A stretch of 14,660 nt of DNA from Candidatus Hydrogenedentota bacterium (GCA_011046175.1 DSBB01000018.1:1-14660); one strand, 5' to 3'. Positions 1 through 7,226 are shown, counted from the first letter of the stretch. A program made the numbers and translations. Notes: a model not told the origin generated them from the letters alone.

Positions 1-1537
1 GATGTTCGAGACCGTTTGCGGCAATGCCCGCCGACGCCGGATGATACGGGACGGCCTCTTCCAACAGAGAAAAGTCGCGAGTTGCCCTAAGATATTCGGC
101 AGCTGCCAAAAGAAAAAACAAATCGAGATCACTACTGCTCGCGTGAACGCCTGCCCCGGATTGTTTGCCGAATCCGATATGAGCATAGGGCAACGCGCCC
201 GTGCGCTTATCCTGAGAGAGCATGGAGAAGCGCAGCATCTCCCTTGCCAAATCGGGGCGCAGATACGCCAGCGGCAACGCGAACAATGCATAATCGCGGT
301 GCGCGCCCATTGCGCCGTGCAATGCGCTGTACGCCGAACCTTGATCAACAATATGGCATTTGGTAAATTCCTGATAAATGGCATTGGCCTGTAGATAATA
401 CGAGTGCCAACGCGTTTCCCGGTCAAGCCATGCTGCGTCGGCTGTGACGAACTCAATCTGCGGGCGTGGGGGAGGGGCGAGCGCCTGTTGCGCATAAGCG
501 GCGACGCAGTTTGGTAATATATCAGGTTGCGCGTAGCCGTAAAGATAGCGCAGTTCACGGGTTTCGCCGGGCTGCAGCATGAACACGCGCTTCGCCGCCA
601 GAACAACATTGCCGCGCCGGGCGCATGCGTTTTTGAGCAGCGCGCCGTTCGTCACTTCAGCGTGTTTCAAAAACGCCTCGCCGTCCGTTGTATACGCCAC
701 CGGCGGCTCCTCGTCCAGCCATGCGAGAAATGCGGCGTTGGGATAATAATCGCCCCATGTCGCCTTGTCGCGGGGCGGCGCTTTTTGGGGACGTTTCAAT
801 CGCCACGCGGCCCATAATACTTTCGCCGCATCATTAACATGCGTGTCAACGACAAAATGTCGGTTGAAACGTCGCCGCCACGCCGTGAACAACCGTCCCA
901 GTTTATGCGTCATGACCGGCGTGGGCAACAGGATATGCAGGTTCGCCGACCAAAACTCTATCAGCGCCACCTCGCGGGGCGCATCGCTTTCATTGGTGAT
1001 GCGGCTGGTGGACAACAGCGCCGGCACATCGCCGGGTGGCGCTTCGATACGCTCCACCAGCAGCAGCCCGGCGCAACGGGTGCGTTTCTCGAAATAACCA
1101 ACGCCGAAATAGCGTTCCTGCTGCGCATCCGCCGGCAGTTCCGACCACAGCGTGTTCCATGTGCGCCCCGCCGTCGCTACATACTTGTAGCCTCCCGCGA
1201 ATTGCCCGCGTTTCGGGTCCCACTTGTTGATGTACTTGCCCGCCCGGTCCCAGTCCATCACCTCCACATGCCCCTCGTTATGGGCAAGCGCCGTTATGCG
1301 GTCGTTGCCGAGCGCATGCCAGTGATCGCGGGACGCGCCCTCGCTGGTATGATACCTCGCCCGTTCATCCCGAGAATGGTCCATTTCATAGGTGTAGCGC
1401 GGAAGTCCGGCGTCATCAACGCCCCATGAACCGAAAATGCCGTCACCTTCCGGGCATTCCGGCAGCGGCAACGGCGCAGCATCAAAGAAACGCCCATAAG
1501 CGTCACGTACACGTGTTGTATCTGCGGATGATGTCAA
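1..1537 (-). CDS. GH94/glycosyltransferase-36-like carbohydrate-active protein (3' end outside window)
   Basis: An uninterrupted minus-strand frame of 512 codons runs from a TTG at 1537 off the left edge. AAAGGA lies six bases upstream of the TTG, and an in-frame TAA further upstream leaves no ATG alternative. There is no signal peptide, so the protein is probably cytoplasmic. Residues about 30-340 look like the N-terminal beta-sandwich of GH94-type phosphorylases: FGSWGVDDAGLPRY at 35-48, HWHALGNDRITAL at 72-84, and FAGGYKYV at 113-120. From about 365 an alpha-helical part begins, with DLDLFFLLAAAEYLRATRDF at 470-489 and a following EEAVPYH. This matches the helical-barrel pattern of cellobiose/chitobiose phosphorylases and cyclic-glucan synthases, which cleave or transfer beta-linked glucans. 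The region where the family carries its RDxxQD general-acid motif reads GSAYSALHG at 400-408, so activity is uncertain. The family call rests on remembered motifs, and the exact subfamily is unknown. All plus-strand ORFs here are shadows. Confidence 0.6.
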   Translation of the reverse strand, partial: MTSSADTTRVRDAYGRFFDAAPLPLPECPEGDGIFGSWGVDDAGLPRYTYEMDHSRDERARYHTSEGASRDHWHALGNDRITALAHNEGHVEVMDWDRAGKYINKWDPKRGQFAGGYKYVATAGRTWNTLWSELPADAQQERYFGVGYFEKRTRCAGLLLVERIEAPPGDVPALLSTSRITNESDAPREVALIEFWSANLHILLPTPVMTHKLGRLFTAWRRRFNRHFVVDTHVNDAAKVLWAAWRLKRPQKAPPRDKATWGDYYPNAAFLAWLDEEPPVAYTTDGEAFLKHAEVTNGALLKNACARRGNVVLAAKRVFMLQPGETRELRYLYGYAQPDILPNCVAAYAQQALAPPPRPQIEFVTADAAWLDRETRWHSYYLQANAIYQEFTKCHIVDQGSAYSALHGAMGAHRDYALFALPLAYLRPDLAREMLRFSMLSQDKRTGALPYAHIGFGKQSGAGVHASSSDLDLFFLLAAAEYLRATRDFSLLEEAVPYHPASAGIAANGLEH

Positions 1538-1543
1538 TGTGAA

Positions 1544-1549
1544 TCCTTT
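1544..1549 (-). promoter_or_regulatory. Shine-Dalgarno of the leftward TTG-start gene
   Basis: On the minus strand AAAGGA lies six bases before the TTG at 1537. It fixes the start of the GH94-like gene, because no ATG or GTG lies between this site and the in-frame stop upstream. Confidence 0.6.
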
Positions 1550-1555
1550 TATGAA

Positions 1556-1585
1556 TTGAAGGCGATTGAATTATCATGATATAGT
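1556..1585 (+). promoter_or_regulatory. Promoter of the DUF6454-type gene
   Basis: TTGAAG at 1556-1561 and TATAGT at 1580-1585 are separated by 18 bases. The -10 is preceded by TGA, giving the extended form TGATATAGT at 1577-1585. Transcription would start near 1592, about 45 bases before the TTG start at 1636. The -10 overlaps the 10-base palindrome TATCATGATA at 1572-1581, within the short divergent region shared with the leftward gene. Confidence 0.5.
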
Positions 1586-1623
1586 GCATTGGCGCAGTAG
1601 AGCAAGCCAAGGGTTATGCTTGC

Positions 1624-1629
1624 AAGGAG
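1624..1629 (+). promoter_or_regulatory. Shine-Dalgarno deciding a TTG start
   Basis: AAGGAG sits six bases before the TTG at 1636. The in-frame ATG at 1660 has only a poor GGA directly before it, so the TTG is the better supported start. Confidence 0.6.
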
Positions 1630-1635
1630 AGCATA

Positions 1636-2562
1636 TTGATAGACATTACCGGATATGGAATGACTTTGCTGCTGCTGTTGGCGTGGCTGGGAAATGGCGC
1701 CTTTGCCGCGGATAACAACGGCGCGGCGCTGGAGCAGCATTTTAGGCAATTGACAAAAAGTTCATCATGGCGCTTGGTCGAGACGCGGCAGGTGGGATTC
1801 AAAACCCACCACCCCCAGGGCTTGACGGCTGCGGGCGACCGCTTTTATTTGTCGTCGGTGGAGGTTATTGACCGAAAAACGGACAGGGGAACAGGGCATC
1901 TGTTCGAAATGGACCGAAATGGCGCGCTGTTGCGTCAGATTACATTGGGCGAAGGAAAGATGTATCATCCGGGCGGCATTGACTACGACGGCAGGAACAT
2001 CTGGGTCTCTGTGAGCGAATATCGTCCGGACAGCGCCTCTATTGTGTATGCCGTTGATCCGGACACGATAGAATATCGCGAAGTGTTCCGGTTCGACGAC
2101 CACCTTGGCGCAATATCCCATTTTCCGGATAAAAATTTTCTCGTTGCGGTGAATTGGGGATCACGGCGATTCTACCGATGGAACACCGAAAAACGCGACG
2201 GCAAGTGGAGCGTGCCCGACCCGCAGAATCCGCTTATGCAGCCCAACGGTAGCCATTACATTGACTATCAGGACATGCAGCGCATTCCCGGAACGCCGTA
2301 TCTTCTGTGCGGCGGCATACAAGGCTATTCATTACCGGACAACCGGTTTGCCGGGTTGCGTCTGGGCGGCATAGACCTCGTGCATGTGGAAGAACTGCGC
2401 GCGCACCACCAAATACCCGTGCCACCGCGCCCGCCAGCCGCGCCGGCATGGACGCAGAATCCACTTTATGTCGAATCCACGGATACCGGGTTGCGCTTCT
2501 ATTTTGTTCCGGAGGATAACAAGTCGTCCATACATGTGTTTGACCTTAAAACAGAGAAATAG
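1636..2562 (+). CDS. Secreted DUF6454-type protein
   Basis: This is a 308-residue protein starting at TTG 1636. Residues 9-24 (hydrophobic run ending GAFA, then AD) look like a Sec signal peptide, although the n-region has no basic residue. The mature part resembles proteins labelled DUF6454: THHPQGL at 57-63, YLSSVEV at 71-77, GEGKMYHPGGIDYDGRNIWV at 105-123, SEYRPDS at 127-133, DDHLGAI at 154-160, NWGSRRFY at 173-180, HYIDYQD at 207-213 and LCGGIQG at 224-230. The repeating 'value shown to the observer' strands suggest a beta-propeller. No catalytic activity is known to me for this family, and conserved His, Asp and Glu residues leave hydrolase or ligand-binding roles open. The gene has its own promoter and diverges from the GH94-like gene. 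The next gene downstream has a separate promoter. Confidence 0.7.
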   Translation: MIDITGYGMTLLLLLAWLGNGAFAADNNGAALEQHFRQLTKSSSWRLVETRQVGFKTHHPQGLTAAGDRFYLSSVEVIDRKTDRGTGHLFEMDRNGALLRQITLGEGKMYHPGGIDYDGRNIWVSVSEYRPDSASIVYAVDPDTIEYREVFRFDDHLGAISHFPDKNFLVAVNWGSRRFYRWNTEKRDGKWSVPDPQNPLMQPNGSHYIDYQDMQRIPGTPYLLCGGIQGYSLPDNRFAGLRLGGIDLVHVEELRAHHQIPVPPRPPAAPAWTQNPLYVESTDTGLRFYFVPEDNKSSIHVFDLKTEK

Positions 2563-2566
2563 ATGC

Positions 2567-2596
2567 AACACGTGAACGCGACATCACTGCCGTGTT
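2567..2596 (+). terminator. Possible weak terminator after the DUF6454-type gene
   Basis: AACACG at 2567-2572 can pair with CGTGTT at 2591-2596, and TGA/TCA can pair inside it, giving an imperfect hairpin right after the stop at 2562. No T-run follows, so termination here is doubtful. The rest of 2563-2755 holds only the promoter of the next gene. Confidence 0.25.
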
Positions 2597-2697
2597 ATTG
2601 ACGAAACGCGGTATGCGCAATCAAAAGGAAGCGCTCCTATCTTCTGGGAACAAAAGCGGTTTGGCGAAAACGTCTTGTTTCAAAAACAGATTGAATG

Positions 2698-2706
2698 TGA
2701 TACAAT
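2698..2706 (+). promoter_or_regulatory. Extended -10 promoter of the S41 lipoprotein gene
   Basis: TGATACAAT is an extended -10 (TG-n-TACAAT) about 50 bases before the ATG at 2756. TTTCAA at 2678-2683 is at 17-base spacing but is a poor -35. The same TGRTAYART pattern occurs in front of four other genes in this window. Confidence 0.4.
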
Positions 2707-2755
2707 GTTTCCCGGGTTCACGTTTGTGTCCCTGATAGATAGGAAGTCTCGCTTT

Positions 2756-4252
2756 ATGTGCAATTTTTCGCGAAAAAACAGCCTCCGCGCTGCGCTTCTT
2801 TGTCTTGTTTGTCTTGGCGGCTTATTCGGCTGTACGCGCGCCACGATTCCGCTCACGCAAATTACCGTCCCCTTGCCCAAATCGCCGATTGGCATGGAAA
2901 CCATAAGGGAATTGTTCGAGGGGTATGATGCTGGCAATTTTTCAAGTTTGTCGTGGTCGGAAGCCTTTGACGGGCTGCATGTAAAACTTTCACGCGAATA
3001 TCCCTTCACAGACTGGAAAGGGATAGACTGGGAAGGGTTGTATGATGTGTACAAGCCGCGCATTGACGATGCGGAAGCGGCGGGGGATGAAGCCGCCTAT
3101 TATCTTGCATTGCGTGAATACATTTTCAACATATCTGACGGCTATATGCATATTTCCGCCCCAGATGAATATCGCGAGGCGGCAATAGGCGGCGATTACG
3201 GTTTTTCGCTGCTGCCTTTGGACGATGGCCGAATAATTGTCGCTGATTTAGAGGCGGACGGATTTGCCGAGCATTCGGGTATACGTTGGGGCGCTGAAAT
3301 TATCGAGTGGAACGGGATGCCGGCGCGGGAAGCGCTGAATGCGACATCCGTATTATGGAGCGACCACCCACCCGCCACGCATGAATACAGGCTGTTTGAA
3401 AAAAGCATGATGTTGACCCGCGCGCCTGTCGGCACAGAGGTGACCGTATTGTTCCACAATCCCGGACAGGAAAGCATCTGGGGCACGCGCCTGCGCGCGC
3501 GCCGCGATATGTTCAAGGGACTTGAAGACCTCACCCGACAAGGCAAGCCGTTCAGCGAATTTGAACCGCCCCTGGAAACACGCTTGCTTGACGGCAATAT
3601 TGGCTATATCAAGATATATTGTCAGTCGCCCACGTTGGTAATGCCCTATCCCGCCCGCGCTTTTCGCCGCGCGGTGGAACGATTTGCCAAGGCGGAAGTG
3701 GGCGGTATTGTTCTCGATTTGCGCGGCAACAGCGGCGGCGCCGGCGACTTGGCCGCCACGTTTGCCGGGCATTTTACAAATGAGCCGTTGTTTTTCAGGA
3801 ATGTGGTCGCCTATAGCGCGGAGAAAGGCGGCTTTGCGCTGCGGGAAGACGAGCGGCTTGTTGTCGAACCGCGCGATCCGGTCTACACCGGCCCCGTGGG
3901 AATGCTCATACATCGCAACACCCGCGACAGCGCTCAGGCCATTGTGGACGTGCTCTCGCCGCTGCCGCACGTGTTTGTTGTGGGCGCGCTTGCCACGGAA
4001 GGCTCCTATGCCTATCTTGGAGCGGAAATAACCATGCCCGAAGGACACAAAATCAGCTATCCCACAGGGCGGATGCTGGATGAAGCGGGCAACATCCTGG
4101 TTACAAGCGGCGCAGATATGGAAAGCCGCGTCGCGCCTGACCTGCGCACGCCATTCACGCTAGAGAACTTGGACATATTTTTTAATCAGGGCGGCGACCC
4201 GGTTCTTGACCATGCGGTTGCGGAAATCAAGCGGCGGGCGGAACAGCCATAA
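2756..4252 (+). CDS. S41-family (tail-specific/tricorn-like) protease lipoprotein, lysine missing
   Basis: The start is taken at ATG 2756, nine bases after AGGAAG at 2741-2746. It gives a 498-residue protein beginning with a basic n-region, a hydrophobic segment and lipobox LFGC (Cys26). An upstream TTG at 2675 would put 27 extra residues before this signal and is rejected. Residues 52-140 hold the S41 N-terminal helical part, including YPFTDWKGIDW and SDGYMHI (usual form DGH). Residues about 145-245 are PDZ-like (GAEIIEWNG at 179-187). Residues 278-450 are the S41 core: GNIGYIKI, GGIVLDLRGNSGG at 316-328, and RDSAQAIVDVL with the expected nucleophile Ser392. The catalytic lysine of CtpA/Prc-type enzymes lies 25 residues after the serine; here that place is Ser417 in ATEGSYAY. 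It may be an S41B/IRBP-like protein using another residue, or an inactive homologue. It is likely anchored to a membrane facing the periplasm. The gene ends 26 bases from the converging isomerase gene. Confidence 0.85.
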   Translation: MCNFSRKNSLRAALLCLVCLGGLFGCTRATIPLTQITVPLPKSPIGMETIRELFEGYDAGNFSSLSWSEAFDGLHVKLSREYPFTDWKGIDWEGLYDVYKPRIDDAEAAGDEAAYYLALREYIFNISDGYMHISAPDEYREAAIGGDYGFSLLPLDDGRIIVADLEADGFAEHSGIRWGAEIIEWNGMPAREALNATSVLWSDHPPATHEYRLFEKSMMLTRAPVGTEVTVLFHNPGQESIWGTRLRARRDMFKGLEDLTRQGKPFSEFEPPLETRLLDGNIGYIKIYCQSPTLVMPYPARAFRRAVERFAKAEVGGIVLDLRGNSGGAGDLAATFAGHFTNEPLFFRNVVAYSAEKGGFALREDERLVVEPRDPVYTGPVGMLIHRNTRDSAQAIVDVLSPLPHVFVVGALATEGSYAYLGAEITMPEGHKISYPTGRMLDEAGNILVTSGADMESRVAPDLRTPFTLENLDIFFNQGGDPVLDHAVAEIKRRAEQP

Positions 4253-4278
4253 CCTTCAGTCGGACGCGGGCGCACAGT

Positions 4279-5001
4279 TCACGCGTTTACCGCATCAATC
4301 CAATTCTTCATGCCGCGCATCATACCCGGCGTCGGGTCTTCGGGGTCGAGTTCAAACTCCATGCAGATGAAACCGTCAAAATTGATGGCGCGAAGCGAGG
4401 CAACCGTTCTCAGCAAATCGAGGTCGCCTTCGCCGATAACGGTTTCTTCCCCGCCGTTTTTCCAGTCTTTCAGATGCAGGCAATGCACCCGCGCGCCCAA
4501 CCGCTCGATCACTTCATGCGGCGCTTCGCCGGAACGAATGATGTGCCCCGTGTCCACGCACGCGCCGATAAAGGGATGCAGGTTCTTTACGGCGTTCAAG
4601 GTGTCCGTCGCCTTGTCGTAACGCGCGCCGGGGCCATGATTATGTATGGCGATTTTGATGCCGAATTCATCCACCAGTTCTTCCAGCCCGGCAAAGGAAG
4701 ACGGTTCAGGGTCGGCGCTTAAATATTGCGCGCCCAGTTTGGAGGCAAATTCAAACTTACGCCGATTTTCCGCCGCATCCCCGCCGAAACCTTCAACGCC
4801 GTAGCAGGGAACGGTTGCCTGTCGTTTTTTGATTAGCGCCATGATTCCTGGCAACTCGATATTATCCGGATCAGGCGGAAAATGGACCCCACAAAACTCA
4901 ATCATGCTCAAGTCCAGTTTTGCCAGTTGATCCAACGCGCCCGCCGTGTCGAAATGCCGGAAACTGTAACTCTGCGCCCCAAGAATCGTGTAATCGCTCA
5001 T
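4279..5001 (-). CDS. Sugar phosphate isomerase/epimerase-type TIM barrel
   Basis: A 240-residue protein with no signal peptide, starting at ATG 5001 after GGGAGG. It fits the xylose-isomerase-like/AP endonuclease 2 superfamily, whose members isomerise or epimerise sugars, inositols or hydroxypyruvate using a divalent metal. Visible features are GAQSYSFRHFD at the N-terminus, IEFCGVHFPP (34-43), IAIHNHG (117-123), a metal-binding-type VDTGH (149-153), HCLHLKDW (173-180), GEGDLDL (190-196) and CMEFELD (213-219). The His/Asp/His/Glu set is in the usual order. At 240 residues it is slightly short for the family but complete. The substrate cannot be told from the sequence. It lies 47 bases downstream of carA with no terminator or clear promoter between, so the two are probably co-transcribed. 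Confidence 0.85.
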   Translation of the reverse strand: MSDYTILGAQSYSFRHFDTAGALDQLAKLDLSMIEFCGVHFPPDPDNIELPGIMALIKKRQATVPCYGVEGFGGDAAENRRKFEFASKLGAQYLSADPEPSSFAGLEELVDEFGIKIAIHNHGPGARYDKATDTLNAVKNLHPFIGACVDTGHIIRSGEAPHEVIERLGARVHCLHLKDWKNGGEETVIGEGDLDLLRTVASLRAINFDGFICMEFELDPEDPTPGMMRGMKNWIDAVNA

Positions 5002-5048
5002 GGTAAAGAACCTCCCGTTGTAATGTGTTGAATACGCGGCGCTGGTTG

Positions 5049-6158
5049 TCAGACTGCTGCGCGTTTGACTTTGTATTCATCCATCAATCGCGTGAAATTT
5101 TCAAACAAATAACGGCTGTCATGCGGTCCCGGCGAAGATTCGGGATGATACTGCACACTGAAGATGGGCAGCCGCTTGTGATACATGCCGGAACAGGTTT
5201 TGTCGTTCAAGTGAAGGTGACTGAACACCACTTCATCCGGGTTCAACGAATTGGCGTCCACTGCAAACCCGTGGTTTTGAGCGGTGATTTCCACTTTGCC
5301 CGTGTCGCAGTAGAGGACAGGTTGGTTGCCGCCGCGGTGGCCAAACTTGAGCTTGTACGTAGTGCCGCCCAGCGCATGGCCAAGAATTTGGTGTCCCAGG
5401 CATATCCCGAAAATGGGGATTTCTTTTTCTATAAACGCGCGCACGGTGGGATAAACATACGGGAGCGCCGCCGGGTCGCCGGGACCGTTGGACAGGAACA
5501 CGCCGTCAGGGTCGCGGGCGAGCACTTCCTCGGGGCCGACCGTGGCGGGCATGACCGTAACGGCGCATCCGGCCTGTTCCAGCAGGCGCAGTATATTGCG
5601 TTTGATACCGTAGTCAATGGCTACCACCCGATACTTGGGATTATCAGGCGTGTTCCATTCATACGGCTCTTTGATGGACACGTCCTTGACAAAGTCACTG
5701 CCCGCCATGTCCGCGCTTGCGCGCGCCTTGGCGACGAGCGAATCATGATTGTAGTCGCTTGCGCTGATGATTGCCTTCATGGCGCCTTTGGTGCGCAGCA
5801 ATCGTGTGATGTGCCGCGTATCCACGCCGTCTATGGCGACAATACCGTGGCGCTTCAGGTATTCAGGAAGCGTTTCAACGGCGCGCCAATTGCTCGGCTC
5901 GAAACAGCATTCGCGCATCACAAATCCGCGCACATGGGGCGTATCCGACTCCACGTCGTCTTTGTTCACGCCGTAATTTCCGATATGCGGGCAGGTCATG
6001 GTCACGATTTGGCCTGCATAGGACGGATCAGTAAGAGTCTCCTGGTAGCCGGTCATGCTCGTATTGAACACCAATTCACCGGCGGATTCTCCGTCGGCGC
6101 CTACGGCGCGCCCTTCAAAGATGCTTCCGTCCTCTATGGCAAGTATGGCTTTTTTCAT
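5049..6158 (-). CDS. carA: Carbamoyl-phosphate synthase small subunit (glutamine amidotransferase)
   Basis: This 369-residue protein supplies ammonia from glutamine to the CarB subunit for carbamoyl phosphate, the first step of pyrimidine and arginine synthesis. The start is ATG 6158 (MKKAILAIEDGSIFEG), the canonical N-terminus; a GTG at 6188 would add ten residues and lacks support. The N-terminal CPSase domain shows FNTSMTGYQE, DPSYAGQIV and GNYGVN, and RGFVMRE. The class-I glutaminase domain from about 175 shows DYGIKRNILR, LSNGPGDP (222-229), FGICLGHQILG with nucleophile Cys253, and QYHPESSPGPHD with His338 and Glu340. All three triad residues are present. The only upstream ribosome signal is a weak GAGAAA. 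carB is not adjacent; a sugar isomerase gene follows instead. A putative extended -10 lies 40 bases upstream. Confidence 0.97.
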   Translation of the reverse strand: MKKAILAIEDGSIFEGRAVGADGESAGELVFNTSMTGYQETLTDPSYAGQIVTMTCPHIGNYGVNKDDVESDTPHVRGFVMRECCFEPSNWRAVETLPEYLKRHGIVAIDGVDTRHITRLLRTKGAMKAIISASDYNHDSLVAKARASADMAGSDFVKDVSIKEPYEWNTPDNPKYRVVAIDYGIKRNILRLLEQAGCAVTVMPATVGPEEVLARDPDGVFLSNGPGDPAALPYVYPTVRAFIEKEIPIFGICLGHQILGHALGGTTYKLKFGHRGGNQPVLYCDTGKVEITAQNHGFAVDANSLNPDEVVFSHLHLNDKTCSGMYHKRLPIFSVQYHPESSPGPHDSRYLFENFTRLMDEYKVKRAAV

Positions 6159-6197
6159 GCAGATTTCTCGCTGGATGGTTCCGTTCACGACAGGGGA

Positions 6198-6206
6198 ACT
6201 ATATCA
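6198..6206 (-). promoter_or_regulatory. Extended -10 promoter of carA
   Basis: On the minus strand TGATATAGT lies 40 bases before the carA ATG, just beyond the terminator of the pseudopilin gene. It is identical to the extended -10 of the DUF6454-type gene. No good -35 is visible at 16-18 bases. Confidence 0.45.
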
Positions 6207-6225
6207 TATTCTCAGCGTTCACTGC

Positions 6226-6270
6226 GAAAAGAAGCGCGCCGGACACATTGTTCATGTAATGTGTCCGGCG
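6226..6270 (-). terminator. Intrinsic terminator of the pseudopilin gene
   Basis: A perfect 13-base-pair stem (CGCCGGACACATT at 6237-6249 against its complement at 6258-6270) encloses an 8-base loop. It starts 19 bases after the pseudopilin stop at 6289. On the minus strand it is followed by CTTCTTTTC, a modest T-rich tail. On the plus strand there is no T tail, so it serves leftward transcription. Confidence 0.75.
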
Positions 6271-6288
6271 ACGCCTGCGCAAACGGCC

Positions 6289-7155
6289 TCAAAAACTATA
6301 GTCGTGAAAGATTTTTGCCGCGTCTTCACATACAGGGTATTCCGAGGGATAGCGCATATATTCAACGTGACCGTCCATGCAAAGGGCATTACTGCCGCCC
6401 GGCACGTGATTGAAGTTTTGCGTCGCCGTGCTGACGGTGTCGAGCATGATAAACACATGCGACTGTCCGCAACATCCGTGTGCGCCCGGGTTGTTAATGT
6501 CGGTAATCAAGAAGCGCTCGATACCTTCGCGAAGCCGGTAGATCGTATCGGTACCGGCGTTTCCGGTGGCCGGCCCCAAGCCGCCCGCATCGTCGGCTGT
6601 ATTCAAATCACGGTCCTTTATCTCATGATCAATGTTCTCGCTGAAAGTAACGCCATGGGCGCGCTGAATCGAAGCGATATTTTCCAGTTCTTCGGCGCCG
6701 ACAGCCACCCAACCCAAATAGATGTAGCTGAGCGTGCTAAAGCGTCCCGGATCAATAATCCGTTGGTTGCTTTCATCCAGATAATACCAAAAACCAACAT
6801 TATCCGGACCGCCGGTGGTCAGCAGCATTTTGCCGTCACTGTCCGAAGGACATACAATAATATTGTCGTCATTCAGGTATTCAGGATACAGCGAGAGACC
6901 GTCCAGACCGGCAAGCCCGCGCCGCGTGCGCGGGTATTTTTCGCCTGGGCTTTCACTGGCGTACATTTTGAACACGAGTCCCATCTGTTTGAGGTTGTTT
7001 TGGCAGCTGGCGCGCCGCGCCGCCTCCCTTGCCCGCGAAAGGGCGGGAAGCAGGATTGCAGCAAGAATGCCGATAATCGCAATAACGACCAGCAGTTCAA
7101 TCAGAGTGAATCCCTTTGGTTTTCCTTCGCTTCGCGCGAAAACATTTTCGATCAT
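6289..7155 (-). CDS. Type II secretion/type IV pilin-like pseudopilin (DUF1559-like)
   Basis: A 288-residue protein starting at ATG 7155, six bases after GGAG. It has a class III prepilin signal: a short basic leader ending KPKG (cleavage after Gly15), then FTLIELLVV with Glu at mature position 5, and one hydrophobic helix through about residue 40. The helix continues into SRAREAARRASCQNNLKQMG. This is the pseudopilin style very common in PVC and Hydrogenedentota-like bacteria, often in many copies per genome. The C-terminal part holds FNHVPGGSN and MDGHVEYMRYP, a His-X10-Asp-Gly arrangement close to the H-X9-DG motif. Between them lies a globular domain with several Cys (CPSD, CCGQ). It would be matured by a prepilin peptidase and assembled at the inner membrane, but no secretion genes are adjacent, so its machine is unknown. 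The transcript ends at the hairpin at 6237-6270. Confidence 0.9.
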   Translation of the reverse strand: MIENVFARSEGKPKGFTLIELLVVIAIIGILAAILLPALSRAREAARRASCQNNLKQMGLVFKMYASESPGEKYPRTRRGLAGLDGLSLYPEYLNDDNIIVCPSDSDGKMLLTTGGPDNVGFWYYLDESNQRIIDPGRFSTLSYIYLGWVAVGAEELENIASIQRAHGVTFSENIDHEIKDRDLNTADDAGGLGPATGNAGTDTIYRLREGIERFLITDINNPGAHGCCGQSHVFIMLDTVSTATQNFNHVPGGSNALCMDGHVEYMRYPSEYPVCEDAAKIFHDYSF

Positions 7156-7165
7156 TTTTGTCTCC

Positions 7166-7181
7166 TTTGAGTTGTCTCAAA
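7166..7181. promoter_or_regulatory. Inverted repeat beside the pseudopilin ribosome-binding site
   Basis: TTTGAG TTGT CTCAAA is a perfect 6+4+6 inverted repeat ending three bases before the GGAG of the pseudopilin gene. It could be a small hairpin in the leader or an operator half-site pair. Function is not shown by the sequence. Confidence 0.3.
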
Positions 7182-7226
7182 CATTTCTACAAAACAATTA
7201 CTACTGTTGAGGTACGAAATGTTGAA

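Noticed and set aside
839..1429. Arg-rich plus-strand open frame
   Set aside because: The minus strand encodes the coherent GH94-like protein here; the plus frame is its shadow.
2675..2755. Upstream TTG start for the S41 gene
   Set aside because: It would put 27 residues before a perfect lipoprotein signal and would overlap the likely promoter; ATG 2756 has a good Shine-Dalgarno.
3353..4048. 231-codon minus-strand open frame within the S41 gene
   Set aside because: Antisense to the S41 catalytic core; no ribosome-binding site or motif.
5025..6413. 462-codon plus-strand open frame opposite carA
   Set aside because: It lies antisense to an unmistakable carA with an intact catalytic triad, has no recognisable motifs and ends in unrelated sequence. 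It is a shadow of codon bias.
6055..7170. 371-codon plus-strand open frame opposite the pseudopilin and the carA promoter
   Set aside because: It crosses a strong hairpin terminator and the antisense strand of a clear pseudopilin, and its translation resembles no protein family.
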